Below, piece after piece: positions 17,679-25,173 of a DNA stretch of 64,000 bases. Position numbers and translations under genes: made by a program. This stretch comes from Cribrihabitans marinus (lineage in GTDB: Bacteria; Pseudomonadota; Alphaproteobacteria; Rhodobacterales; Rhodobacteraceae), in NCBI RefSeq assembly GCF_900109035.1, contig NZ_FNYD01000006.1, forward strand, positions 186,001 through 250,000, given 5' to 3'. How positions within the stretch are numbered: position 1 is the stretch's first letter; each line of letters starts with the position of its first letter. The notes under the pieces were generated by a model. That model saw nothing but the letters and a program-made list of their open reading frames with translations. It did no database searches and had not been told where the DNA came from.

Positions 17679-17861
17679 GAGTATTTGGAAAAAGATGAAG
17701 ATCGGGGTCGGTCACAACCTCTCCTTAACCTCTTCGGTGTTTCCTGAATGGGCGGTACAGGCTGGAGAGCCGATGACCGCAAAAGGTGAAGTCGTCCCTG
17801 TCCTGATGGCAGCAGCCCCGTGGCAGGGACGCGCCCCCATTTCATCTTTTCCCAAATACTC
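17679..17861. repeat. 183-bp element bounded by 21-bp inverted repeats
   Basis: The left arm at 17679-17699 (GAGTATTTGG followed by AAAAAGATGAA) and the right arm at 17841-17861 are inverted copies matching at 20 of 21 positions. GAGTATTTGG/AAAAGATGAA-type words are, from general knowledge, abundant between genes of Rhodobacteraceae; here two copies face each other around 141 bp of non-repeat sequence. The enclosed region holds a structured leader and a small ORF on the plus strand. No transposase and no convincing target duplication were seen. It could be a MITE-like unit or two independent dispersed repeats. Confidence 0.6.
17709..17779 (+). promoter_or_regulatory. Structured leader hiding a ribosome-binding site, riboswitch-like
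   Basis: CGGTCA (17709-17714) can pair with TGACCG (17774-17779), and inside it CTCTCC (17719-17724) pairs with GGAGAG (17764-17769). The latter is the Shine-Dalgarno sequence of the ATG at 17773, so the fold covers both ribosome site and start codon. A CCTG/CAGG hairpin (17743-17761) lies in the loop. The CACAAC word before the CTCTCC strand and the use of the ribosome site as the pairing partner recall SAM/SAH riboswitches of Rhodobacterales, but the fit is partial and no metK follows. Confidence 0.4.
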
Positions 17862-17877
17862 CCGACGGAGGCGGTAG
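17773..17877 (+). CDS. 34-codon small ORF inside the inverted-repeat element
   Basis: It encodes MTAKGEVVPVLM then AAAPWQGRAPIS and a C-terminus ending SRRRR. GGAGAG sits 3 bp before the ATG. A 7-bp stem (GTCCCTG 17794-17800, CAGGGAC 17824-17830) lies within the coding part, and the last codons run through the right-hand inverted repeat, which argues for either a leader peptide or chance. No homologue is recognised. It is the only plus-strand candidate in this gap. Confidence 0.25.
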   Translation: MTAKGEVVPVLMAAAPWQGRAPISSFPKYSRRRR

Positions 17878-17894
17878 CAGCGGTCCGGCCGGGC

Positions 17895-18107
17895 TCAGCG
17901 TTTGCGGTCCTCCAGTTCGGCGTTGAACAGGCGCAGCCTGTGGGACAGGTTCTCGCCGTCGATCACGCTGTTGAAGTTCTCGAACAGGAAGGACAGCGCC
18001 TCGCCCTCGTCCAGCCCGGCCTCCTTCGAGAACGCCTTGAGCCGGCGATAGCCGTCCTCGGTCATGGCGACGGGAAAGCGGCGGGTCAGGCGGAAACGTT
18101 TCGGCAT
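17895..18107 (-). CDS. Conserved small basic protein
   Basis: A 70-residue protein beginning MPKRFRLTRRFPVAMTEDGY with a predicted short beta-strand and two helices (RRLKAFSKEAGLDEGEALSFL), reminiscent of a ribbon-helix-helix layout. It is preceded by GGAGGACCGCC, a strong ribosome site, which supports it as real. It sits between fadE and the GST gene on the same strand. The N-terminal arginine-rich strand could contact DNA, but the function is unknown. Confidence 0.65.
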   Translation of the reverse strand: MPKRFRLTRRFPVAMTEDGYRRLKAFSKEAGLDEGEALSFLFENFNSVIDGENLSHRLRLFNAELEDRKR

Positions 18108-18126
18108 GGCGGTCCTCCGGTGGTCT

Positions 18127-18152
18127 GGCTCCGGGCGTTGCTGCCCGGAGCC
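18127..18152 (-). terminator. 10-bp hairpin after fadE
   Basis: GGCTCCGGGC (18127-18136) pairs perfectly with GCCCGGAGCC (18143-18152) around GTTGCT, 9 bp beyond the fadE stop on the minus strand. There is no T-run, so it may act as a partial terminator or an RNA-stabilising hairpin between fadE and the small gene. Confidence 0.5.
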
Positions 18153-18161
18153 AATCTGGGA

Positions 18162-19943
18162 TCAGAAGCTCTCGGCGTCCAGTGCCATGACCGGATCGGC
18201 GCCCGACCGGATCCGGGCCAGGTGCAGTGCCGTGGCCGGCAGACGGCGGGCCATGTAGTAGCGCCCGGTGGCGATCTTGGCCTCGTAGAAGTCGCGATCC
18301 GAGGCGCCTGCGTCCAGAGCGGCCTGCGCAGCCTGCGCCATGCGCGCCCACATCAGGCCCAGGCAGACATGGCCGAACATGTGCATGAAGTCATAGGAGC
18401 CCGACAGCGCCGCGTTGGGGTTCTTTATGCCCTCCTGCATGAAGAACATGCCGGCGGCCTGCAGATCCTTGCTTGCGGTCTTGAGCGGCTCGATGAAGGT
18501 CTTGTCGAAGCTCTCGTCCTGCCCGGCATTGTCCTTGCAGAACGCCTTGACCATCTCGAAGAAGGCCATCACGTGCTTGCCGCCGTCCTGGGCCAGCTTG
18601 CGGCCCACCAGGTCCAGCGCCTGCACGCCGTTGGCGCCCTCGTAGATCATCGCGATACGGGCGTCGCGGGTGTATTGCGACATGCCCCATTCCTCGATGT
18701 AGCCGTGCCCGCCATAGACCTGCTGCGCCAGCACGGTCATGTCATAGCCCTCGTCGGTCAGGAAGCCCTTGATCACCGGCGTCATCAGCGAGATCAGCCC
18801 GTCGGCATCGGCGTCGTCCGCGCGGTGCGCCTGGTCGATCAGGGTGGCGCCCCACAGGAGGAACGCGCGCGCGCCCTCGGCAAAGCTCTTCTGGTCCATC
18901 AGGCTGCGGCGGATGTCGGGGTGCACGATCAGCGGGTCGGCCGGGCCGTCGGGGTTCTTGGCGCCGGTCACGTCGCGGCCCTGAAGCCGGTCCTTGGCGT
19001 AGTCCAGGGCGTTCTGATACGCCGCCTCGGCCTGGGCCAGCCCCTGCATGCCGACGCCCAGCCGGGCCTCGTTCATCATGGTGAACATCGCGCGCATGCC
19101 CTTGTGTTCCTGGCCCAGCAGCCAGCCGGTTGCGCCGTCATAGTTCATCACGCAGGTCGAGTTGCCGTGGATGCCCATCTTCTCTTCGATCTTGCCGCAG
19201 CTCACGCCGTTGCGCGCGCCCAGAGAGCCGTCCTCGTTGACCAGGAACTTGGGCACGATGAACAGCGACACGCCCTTGATGCCCTCGGGCCCGCCGGGGA
19301 TTTTGGCCAGCACCAGGTGGATGATGTTGTCGGCCATGTCATGCTCGCCGGACGAGATGAAGATCTTCTGCCCGGTGATCCGGTAGCTGCCGTCGTCCTG
19401 CGGCTCGGCCTTGCTGCGCATCAGCCCCAGATCGGTGCCGCAATGCGGCTCGGTCAGGTTCATGGTGCCGGTCCATTCGCAGCTGACCATCTTGGGCAGG
19501 TACGTGTCCTTCTGCGCGTCGGTGCCATGCGCCAGGATCGCCGAGGCGGCGCCGTGGGTCAGGCCCTGATACATGGTGAAGGCCTGGTTGGCGGCCGAGA
19601 ACATCTCGCCCACGGCCGTGCCGATCACATGCGGCATGTTCTGCCCGCCATATTCCTCGGGCATGTCCAGGCCCGGCCAGCCGCCCTCCTTGACCTGCTC
19701 GAACGCCTCGCGGAAGCCCTTGGGCGTACGAACGACGCCGTTCTCCAGCACGCAGCCCTCGGTGTCGCCGACCACGTTCAGCGGATGCAGGACATTCGCC
19801 GCCAGCTTGCCGGCCTCTTCCAGGACGGCGGCGGTAAAGTCGCGGTCCAGCTCGGAATATCCCGGTATCTCCGAGGTGGAGACATTCAGAACATCATGCA
19901 GGACGAACTGGGTGTCCTTGGTCGGGGCGGAATAGACGGGCAT
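18162..19943 (-). CDS. fadE: Acyl-CoA dehydrogenase
   Basis: FAD enzyme for the first beta-oxidation step, forming trans-2-enoyl-CoA. The 593 residues carry an N-terminal extension, the helical N-domain, the middle beta-domain ([31 protein letters not shown]) and the C-domain with the catalytic-glutamate motif [17 protein letters not shown], then a C-terminal extension of about 130 residues. This long type is usually active on medium or long chains. GGGAGCACGCC precedes the start at 19943. It is the first of the minus-strand metabolic genes downstream of the MerR regulator. Confidence 0.94.
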   Translation of the reverse strand: MPVYSAPTKDTQFVLHDVLNVSTSEIPGYSELDRDFTAAVLEEAGKLAANVLHPLNVVGDTEGCVLENGVVRTPKGFREAFEQVKEGGWPGLDMPEEYGGQNMPHVIGTAVGEMFSAANQAFTMYQGLTHGAASAILAHGTDAQKDTYLPKMVSCEWTGTMNLTEPHCGTDLGLMRSKAEPQDDGSYRITGQKIFISSGEHDMADNIIHLVLAKIPGGPEGIKGVSLFIVPKFLVNEDGSLGARNGVSCGKIEEKMGIHGNSTCVMNYDGATGWLLGQEHKGMRAMFTMMNEARLGVGMQGLAQAEAAYQNALDYAKDRLQGRDVTGAKNPDGPADPLIVHPDIRRSLMDQKSFAEGARAFLLWGATLIDQAHRADDADADGLISLMTPVIKGFLTDEGYDMTVLAQQVYGGHGYIEEWGMSQYTRDARIAMIYEGANGVQALDLVGRKLAQDGGKHVMAFFEMVKAFCKDNAGQDESFDKTFIEPLKTASKDLQAAGMFFMQEGIKNPNAALSGSYDFMHMFGHVCLGLMWARMAQAAQAALDAGASDRDFYEAKIATGRYYMARRLPATALHLARIRSGADPVMALDAESF

Positions 19944-19996
19944 GGCGTGCTCCCTGCTGCGTGCTTGTGGTCGGTTTGGGTGGGGGAGGCGGCAGG

Positions 19997-20398
19997 CTAT
20001 TCTGCCGCGTACTTGTCTTGTTCCATCGAGTCGAGAATCTTCTCGCCCCAGCGCAGCTGTTCCCTCAGATCCTCGATCGCCTTGGTCAGCTCGTCGCGCT
20101 GGGCTTCCATGTCGGCCAGCCTCTCGCGGGCGATCTCGTAGGTCTTGAGCAGCTGCGTGTGCTGCTGGTCGCCGATATGGTAGAGGTCCAGCAGCTGCCG
20201 GATCTGTTCCAGGCTGAAGCCAAAGCGCTTGCCGCGCAGGATCAGTTTCAGCCGCGCCCGGTCGCGCTTGGTGAACAGGCGTTTCTGGCCTTCCCGGTTC
20301 GGGAACAGCAATTCCTTCGCTTCGTAGAAGCGCAGGGTCCGCGGGGTCACGTCATAGGCGTCACACATCTCGCGGATGGTCATTAGCTCTTCGGTCAT
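19997..20398 (-). CDS. MerR-family transcriptional regulator (first copy)
   Basis: A 133-residue regulator. Winged helix-turn-helix residues 6-75 ([54 protein letters not shown]) are followed by a dimerising coiled coil (about 80-125) with no C-terminal cysteine or effector domain. The start at 20398 fits the MerR N-terminus. It is adjacent to and upstream of fadE on the same strand, so control of the beta-oxidation genes is likely. A TTGACGTTTACGTAA palindrome-like site lies 67 bp before its start. It is closely similar to the next MerR gene. Confidence 0.9.
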   Translation of the reverse strand: MTEELMTIREMCDAYDVTPRTLRFYEAKELLFPNREGQKRLFTKRDRARLKLILRGKRFGFSLEQIRQLLDLYHIGDQQHTQLLKTYEIARERLADMEAQRDELTKAIEDLREQLRWGEKILDSMEQDKYAAE

Positions 20399-20464
20399 GT
20401 CTCGTACTCTCGTCGGTGTAACGGCCCCAATGTGGGCACGGTACGCGGTCATTACAGCAGGTGG

Positions 20465-20479
20465 TTGACGTTTACGTAA
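20465..20479. promoter_or_regulatory. TTGACGTTTACGTAA candidate operator
   Basis: This imperfect palindrome (TTGACG with the inverse-related ACGTAA) lies upstream of the first MerR gene. It resembles the TTTACGT/ACGTCAA boxes reported for LiuR-type MerR regulators of acyl-CoA catabolism, which fits the neighbouring fad genes. A perfect inverted repeat CCACGTCA (20488-20495) and TGACGTGG (20506-20513) follows and may be a second half of the site. Confidence 0.45.
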
Positions 20480-20588
20480 GTGAAACGCCACGTCAGTTTC
20501 CCCGTTGACGTGGGATCACGAGGAAAATCAGCCATTTGATGCCGAAACAACCCTGTCCAACAGTGCGCCTTGCGCAAGAATCTGCCGG

Positions 20589-20780
20589 TCAGCTGCCCGC
20601 GCCGCCGGGATTCGGCCGTTGCGAGGCCTTGTACTTGGCCTGGCGCCGCGCCTCCTGCTGGGCGTCCCAGTCGGCCTGCGAAATGCCCGGCGGGGCGGTG
20701 CCATAGCCGTTCGGTCCACGGTCGCAGGCCGCCGCAAGAAGCAGCGTTCCGGCCAGGAGGATGATGCTGTAACGGGTCAT
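20589..20780 (-). CDS. Small putative lipoprotein
   Basis: 63 residues: a type II signal peptide (MTRYSIILLAGTLLLAAAC, lipobox cysteine at about 19) and a short hydrophilic tail (QADWDAQQEARRQAKYKASQ). Its start is followed upstream by GGAGGCC. It lies between two MerR genes and could belong to either transcript. The function is unknown. Confidence 0.65.
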   Translation of the reverse strand: MTRYSIILLAGTLLLAAACDRGPNGYGTAPPGISQADWDAQQEARRQAKYKASQRPNPGGAGS

Positions 20781-20884
20781 TTCGGCCTCCGGCAACTGCG
20801 TCCCCGCATCGGTGCGGCGGGGCCTTCGGTGGAAGAGATGGGCCGGTCGGCCCGCCTGGCAAGTGCGCCCGACTCGCGCACGGA

Positions 20885-21253
20885 TCAGGTCAGGTTGCCG
20901 GCGGTCTGGTCGCGCAGCTGCTGCAGCTCGTCCATCGCCTCGTCGAGCTGCTGCCGCTGCTTGCGCAGCTCCTCCATCTGCCGGTCCGCCATCTCGACAA
21001 AGGCGGTCATCTGTGCCTGGTTGCCCTCGTTCTCGTAGATCAGAAGCCATTGCCGGATCTCCTCGAGCGAGAACCCCCAGCGCCGCCCGCGCAGGATCAG
21101 CTTCATCCGGGCGCGTTCCCGCGCGCCGTAGAAACGCGACCGTCCCTCGCGGTCAGGCTGCAGCAACTCGATATACTCGTAGTATCGCAAGGTGCGCGGC
21201 GTGACGTCGAATTCGGCGCACATTTCCTTGAATGACAATTGGCTGTCAGACAT
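20885..21253 (-). CDS. MerR-family transcriptional regulator (second copy)
   Basis: 122 residues, with the same layout as the regulator 490 bp away: [54 protein letters not shown], then a glutamine-rich coiled coil. The two share VTPRTLR(F/Y)YE, KLILRG(K/R)R and GFSLE(Q/E)IRQ, so they look like paralogues. The start at 21253 has GGAGACTGCC upstream. It is divergent from the thioesterase gene across 115 bp that contain an inverted repeat (21290-21316). The effector is unknown. Confidence 0.9.
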   Translation of the reverse strand: MSDSQLSFKEMCAEFDVTPRTLRYYEYIELLQPDREGRSRFYGARERARMKLILRGRRWGFSLEEIRQWLLIYENEGNQAQMTAFVEMADRQMEELRKQRQQLDEAMDELQQLRDQTAGNLT

Positions 21254-21289
21254 TGGCAGTCTCCTCGGGCGCAAGGTATGGCCTTGTCC

Positions 21290-21316
21290 GGGCAAGCGCA
21301 ACTGCCGGGCTTGCCC
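21290..21316. promoter_or_regulatory. GGGCAAGC/GCTTGCCC inverted repeat between divergent genes
   Basis: Perfect 8-bp arms at 21290-21297 and 21309-21316 separated by 11 bp lie between the second MerR gene and the thioesterase gene. The total span is compatible with a dyad bound by a MerR dimer within a promoter, so autoregulation is a possibility; no clear -35/-10 pair could be assigned. Confidence 0.4.
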
Positions 21317-21368
21317 TTGCCGCGCGAGAGGGATCATAAAGGGCGCGCACACGGACGGGACATCTGCA

Positions 21369-21788
21369 ATGGTCGACAAGACAGTGATCGCGAAGCAATT
21401 CATCGAGGCGATCCCCCATGCCCGGGCGCTGGGGCTGGAGTTGACGCATATAGGCGATGGCGAGGCCGAGATCGGCTTGCCCTACAACCCCGACCTGGTG
21501 GGGGATCCGCGCACCGGCGTGATCCATGGCGGTGCCGTATCGGCGATGCTGGACACCTGTTGCGGCGCCGCCGTCATGAGCCACCCGTCGGCCCCGGGCG
21601 GCACCGCGACGATCGACCTGCGCATCGACTACATGCGGGCCGCGCAACCCGGCCAGACCATCACCACGCGGGCGGTGTGCTATCACATCACCCGCAACGT
21701 GGCCTTCGTGCGCGCCACCGCCTGCGACGACGACGCCGACCGCCCGGTGGCCACCGCCTCGGGCGCCTTCACAGTGGAGCGGACCTGA
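21369..21788 (+). CDS. PaaI-type hotdog thioesterase
   Basis: 139 residues forming one hotdog fold. The family signature GVIHGGAVSAMLDTCCGAAV includes the HGG motif and the catalytic-type Asp. LRIDYMRAAQPGQTITTRA forms the central strands. It probably hydrolyses a CoA thioester, perhaps clearing stalled beta-oxidation products. The start at 21369 gives MVDKTVIAKQFIEAIPHA. Its TGA overlaps the ATG of a second thioesterase. Confidence 0.9.
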   Translation: MVDKTVIAKQFIEAIPHARALGLELTHIGDGEAEIGLPYNPDLVGDPRTGVIHGGAVSAMLDTCCGAAVMSHPSAPGGTATIDLRIDYMRAAQPGQTITTRAVCYHITRNVAFVRATACDDDADRPVATASGAFTVERT

Positions 21789-22312
21789 TGCCGCGCCCGC
21801 GTCCCGAACCGATGCAGGTGGTCAAGCAGCGCCGCGACGCCGCGCTGAACGCCCTGGTGGGCGAGATCCCCTATGTACAGTTCATGGGGTTCACCTTCGA
21901 CCGGCGGGGCGACGAGCTGACCGGGGTACTGAATTTCGACGACAAGCTGATCGGGAACCCTTTTCTGCCGGCCATCCACGGCGGCGTGACGGCGGCGTTC
22001 CTGGAGGTGACGGCGATTGTCACGCTCAGCTGGGCGCAGCTTTACCCGCGCATCGAAAGCGGTGAGCTCGATGCCGAGGCGATGACGCGCGATGGCTTTG
22101 CGGGGCTGCCCAAGACCATCGACTTCACCGTCGACTACCTGCGCTCGGGCCTGCCGCGCGACGCCTATGCGCGGGCCACCGTGAACCGCTCGGGCCGGCG
22201 CTATGCCTCGGTGCATGTCGCCGCCTGGCAGGACAACCGCGACAAGCTCTTTGCGCAGGGCACCGGCCATTTCCTGATGCCGCAGCCGCGCAAGGACGGG
22301 CCGCAGGCGTGA
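21788..22312 (+). CDS. Second hotdog thioesterase family protein
   Basis: 174 residues. It shares the hotdog layout with its neighbour: NPFLPAIHGGVTAAFLEVTA (HGG present, Glu in place of the usual Asp) and TIDFTVDYLRSGLPRDAYARA. The insertion RIESGELDAEAMTRDGFAGL makes it longer than the first. It overlaps the upstream gene by one base and the MATE gene by four, so all three are co-translated. The substrate is unknown; the pair could form a heteromeric or sequentially diverged enzyme. Confidence 0.87.
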   Translation: MPRPRPEPMQVVKQRRDAALNALVGEIPYVQFMGFTFDRRGDELTGVLNFDDKLIGNPFLPAIHGGVTAAFLEVTAIVTLSWAQLYPRIESGELDAEAMTRDGFAGLPKTIDFTVDYLRSGLPRDAYARATVNRSGRRYASVHVAAWQDNRDKLFAQGTGHFLMPQPRKDGPQA

Positions 22313-23628
22313 CGTCGCCCGGCGGCGAGATCACCCACCGCCGGGTCCTGAACATCGCGCTTCCCATCGTGCTGTCGAACGCCACCGTGCCGATCCTGGG
22401 CGCGGTGGATACCGGTGTCGTGGGGCAGCTGGGCGAGGCCGCGCCGATCGGGGCCGTGGGCATCGGCGCGGTGATCCTGGCCACGGTCTACTGGGTGTTC
22501 TCCTTCCTGCGCATGGGCACGACCGGTTTGGCCGCGCAGGCGCGCGGCGCGGGCGACACGCGCGAGACCGGCGCGCTGCTGATGCGCGGGCTGATCCTGG
22601 CCGGCGTGGCCGGCGGCCTGCTGATCGCCGCCCAGGTGGTGCTGTTCTGGGGCGCCTTCGCGCTGGCACCGGCCAGCGAAGAGGTCGAGACCCTGGCCCT
22701 TGCCTATCTGGAAATCCGGATCTGGGGCGCGCCGGCCACCATCGCGCTTTTCGCCGTGACCGGCTGGCTGATCGCCATCGAGCGCACACGCGGCGTCTTT
22801 GTCCTGCAACTGTGGATGAACGGGCTCAACATCCTGCTGGACCTGTGGTTCGTGCTGGGCCTGGGCTGGGGCGTCGAGGGGGTGGCCATCGCCACGCTCT
22901 GCGCCGAGTGGTCGGGCCTGGCGCTGGGTCTCTGGCTGTGCCGCAGTGCCTTTGGCGGCGACCAGTGGCGCGACTGGGCGCGGGTGTTCGACCCGGTGCG
23001 GATCCGGCGGATGGTGCAGGTCAATGCCGACATCATGATCCGGTCGGTGCTGCTGACGCTGTCCTTCACAACCTTCCTGTTCATCGGCGCGGATCTGGGC
23101 GACGTGACGCTGGCCGCCAACCAGGTGCTCGTGCAGTTCCTGGAGATTACCGCCTTCGCCCTCGACGGGTTCGCCTTTTCCGCCGAGGCGCTGGTCGGCG
23201 GTGCTGTGGGGGCCGGGCGCCGATCCTATCTGCGCCGGGCGGCCATTGTCGCCTCTCAATGGGGGTTGGGCGGCGCCCTGGTGCTGGGCGCGCTGTTCTA
23301 CGCCGCCGGTCCTTGGCTGATCGATCTGATGGCCAAGGCGCCCGAGGTGCAGGCCGCCGCGCGCCTCTACCTGCCCTGGCTGGCCATCGCGCCGCTGCTG
23401 GGTGTCGCCAGCTGGATGCTGGACGGCATCTTCATCGGCGCGACCTGGACCCGCGACATGCGGCAGGCGATGATCCTGTCGGTCGCGGTCTATGTCGCCG
23501 CGCTGGCGGTGCTGGTGCCGTTCTACGGCAATCACGGGCTCTGGGCCGCGCTCATGGTGCTCAACGTCACGCGCGGCCTGACGCTGTGGCTGCGCTACCC
23601 GCGGTTGGAGGCCGGGGTGGGACCCTGA
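22309..23628 (+). CDS. MATE-family efflux transporter
   Basis: A 439-residue membrane protein with about 12 hydrophobic segments in two homologous halves, of the DinF-like branch of MATE Na+- or H+-coupled multidrug exporters. The start is GTG at 22309, overlapping the thioesterase stop; the protein begins MTSPGGEITHRRVLNIALPI, the usual MATE N-terminal region. It is the last gene of a thioesterase-thioesterase-exporter unit and is convergent with pyrD across 27 bp. The substrate cannot be predicted. Confidence 0.92.
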   Translation: MTSPGGEITHRRVLNIALPIVLSNATVPILGAVDTGVVGQLGEAAPIGAVGIGAVILATVYWVFSFLRMGTTGLAAQARGAGDTRETGALLMRGLILAGVAGGLLIAAQVVLFWGAFALAPASEEVETLALAYLEIRIWGAPATIALFAVTGWLIAIERTRGVFVLQLWMNGLNILLDLWFVLGLGWGVEGVAIATLCAEWSGLALGLWLCRSAFGGDQWRDWARVFDPVRIRRMVQVNADIMIRSVLLTLSFTTFLFIGADLGDVTLAANQVLVQFLEITAFALDGFAFSAEALVGGAVGAGRRSYLRRAAIVASQWGLGGALVLGALFYAAGPWLIDLMAKAPEVQAAARLYLPWLAIAPLLGVASWMLDGIFIGATWTRDMRQAMILSVAVYVAALAVLVPFYGNHGLWAALMVLNVTRGLTLWLRYPRLEAGVGP

Positions 23629-23655
23629 CGGCCAGCGCCGGGTCCTCGGTGCCGC

Positions 23656-24714
23656 TTACAGCCAGTCCGCCCGCCGGCTGCCGACCGCCTCGGCCACATT
23701 GGTGAATCCGTCGCGTTCGAGAAGCGCGTCGAGACCGCGCACGATCTGGGACACCAGCGACAGCCCGCCATAGACCAGCGCGGTATAAAGCTGCACCGCA
23801 GAGGCGCCGGCGCAGATCTTGGCATAGGCCTGCTCGGCCGAGCCGACGCCGCCGACCCCGATCAGAGGAATGTCGCCGTCGGTCAGCTGACTCAACCGGG
23901 CCAGCACCCGCGTGGACGGCGCGAACAGCGGCGCGCCGGACAATCCGCCCGCCTCGGTGTGATGCGCGCTCTGCAGGCCTTCGCGCGACAGGGTGGTGTT
24001 GGTCGCGATCACCGCATCGACGCCGCTGTCGCGGGCAACCTCGGCGATGTCGTGCAACTCGGCCTCGGACAGATCCGGCGCGATCTTGAGGAATACCGGG
24101 ATCGGCCGTTCCAGCGCGTCGCGGGTGCCGATCACCCCCGCCAGCAGCGCCGACAGCGCGGCCTTGCCCTGAAGGTCCCGCAGCTTCTCGGTGTTGGGCG
24201 AGGACACGTTCACGGTGGCGAAATCCAGGTGGCCGGCGCAATGCTCCAGCACCCGGGCAAAGTCGCCCGGGCGGTCGGTGCTGTCCTTGTTGGCGCCCAG
24301 GTTCAGCCCGATCACCGCATCGCGCGGCCGCTGCGCCAGGTTCCGCGCCATCGCCTCCATGCCGGCGTTGTTGAACCCGAACCGGTTGATCGCGGCGCGG
24401 TCCTGCGACAGGCGGAACAGGCGCGGCCTGGGATTGCCGGGCTGGGGCCGCGGCGTCACCGCGCCCAGCTCGACAAAGCCGAAGCCCGCGCGCGCAAGCG
24501 GCCCGATCGCCTCGCCGTTCTTGTCGAAGCCCGCGGCCAGGCCCAGCGGGTTGGGCAGCTCCAGCCCGGCCACACGGAGACGCAGGCGCGGCGAAGTGAG
24601 CGGCCCCGGCTTGGGCGTCAGGCCCAACCGCAGCGCCTTGATCGCCAGCCCATGCGCCGCCTCGGGATCGATGCGGTGCATCGCGGCCAGGCCCAGCCGC
24701 TCGGTCAGGCTCAT
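23656..24714 (-). CDS. pyrD: Dihydroorotate dehydrogenase (quinone), class 2
   Basis: Membrane-associated FMN enzyme that oxidises dihydroorotate to orotate with quinone in pyrimidine synthesis. The 352 residues include the amphipathic N-terminal segment typical of class 2, [20 protein letters not shown], the [10 protein letters not shown] segment, the catalytic-serine motif [13 protein letters not shown] and FMN-phosphate loops ([15 protein letters not shown]). The start overlaps the DUF952 stop by four bases. Confidence 0.96.
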   Translation of the reverse strand: MSLTERLGLAAMHRIDPEAAHGLAIKALRLGLTPKPGPLTSPRLRLRVAGLELPNPLGLAAGFDKNGEAIGPLARAGFGFVELGAVTPRPQPGNPRPRLFRLSQDRAAINRFGFNNAGMEAMARNLAQRPRDAVIGLNLGANKDSTDRPGDFARVLEHCAGHLDFATVNVSSPNTEKLRDLQGKAALSALLAGVIGTRDALERPIPVFLKIAPDLSEAELHDIAEVARDSGVDAVIATNTTLSREGLQSAHHTEAGGLSGAPLFAPSTRVLARLSQLTDGDIPLIGVGGVGSAEQAYAKICAGASAVQLYTALVYGGLSLVSQIVRGLDALLERDGFTNVAEAVGSRRADWL

Positions 24715-25049
24715 GTCGTCTCCGCCGGAAAAACATGCACGCCGTCGCGCAGCGGCAGTGGCCGGTGCCAGATCACGTCACCGATCCGCAGCACGCGGTA
24801 GAGATGCGGAAACTCGGCCCCCCCGCGCGAGACCTCCCAGCGCAGGGCGTCGCCCATCGCGTCGGCGTCGCAGGCCAGCAGAACCAGCCCGTCCTCGCCG
24901 GCGAAATGCTTGGCGGCGGTCTCGGGCGCCTGCGCGGCGGTCGAGAAATGCACGAACCCGTCGGCCAGGTCGACCGGCGCGCCGGCGCTTTGCCCCGCGG
25001 CCTGCAACTCGGCCCATTCCTGGGCGCGGAAAATCTTGTAGATCAGCAT
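24711..25049 (-). CDS. DUF952-family protein
   Basis: 112 residues, beginning [19 protein letters not shown] and containing [20 protein letters not shown] and [13 protein letters not shown], the hallmarks of DUF952 proteins, which often accompany pyrD in alphaproteobacteria. The molecular role is not established. It precedes and overlaps pyrD, so both are expressed together. Confidence 0.88.
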   Translation of the reverse strand: MLIYKIFRAQEWAELQAAGQSAGAPVDLADGFVHFSTAAQAPETAAKHFAGEDGLVLLACDADAMGDALRWEVSRGGAEFPHLYRVLRIGDVIWHRPLPLRDGVHVFPAETT

Positions 25050-25173
25050 GGCGCGGTGATGCCCCGCGTGGGGCGTGGAATCAAGCCGCGATTGACCCCG
25101 CGTCCGGCCTCATAGGCTTTGACTCTGCGCCGGACCCGTCGCACCATCCGGAAAAACCAACAGGGAGTTGACC

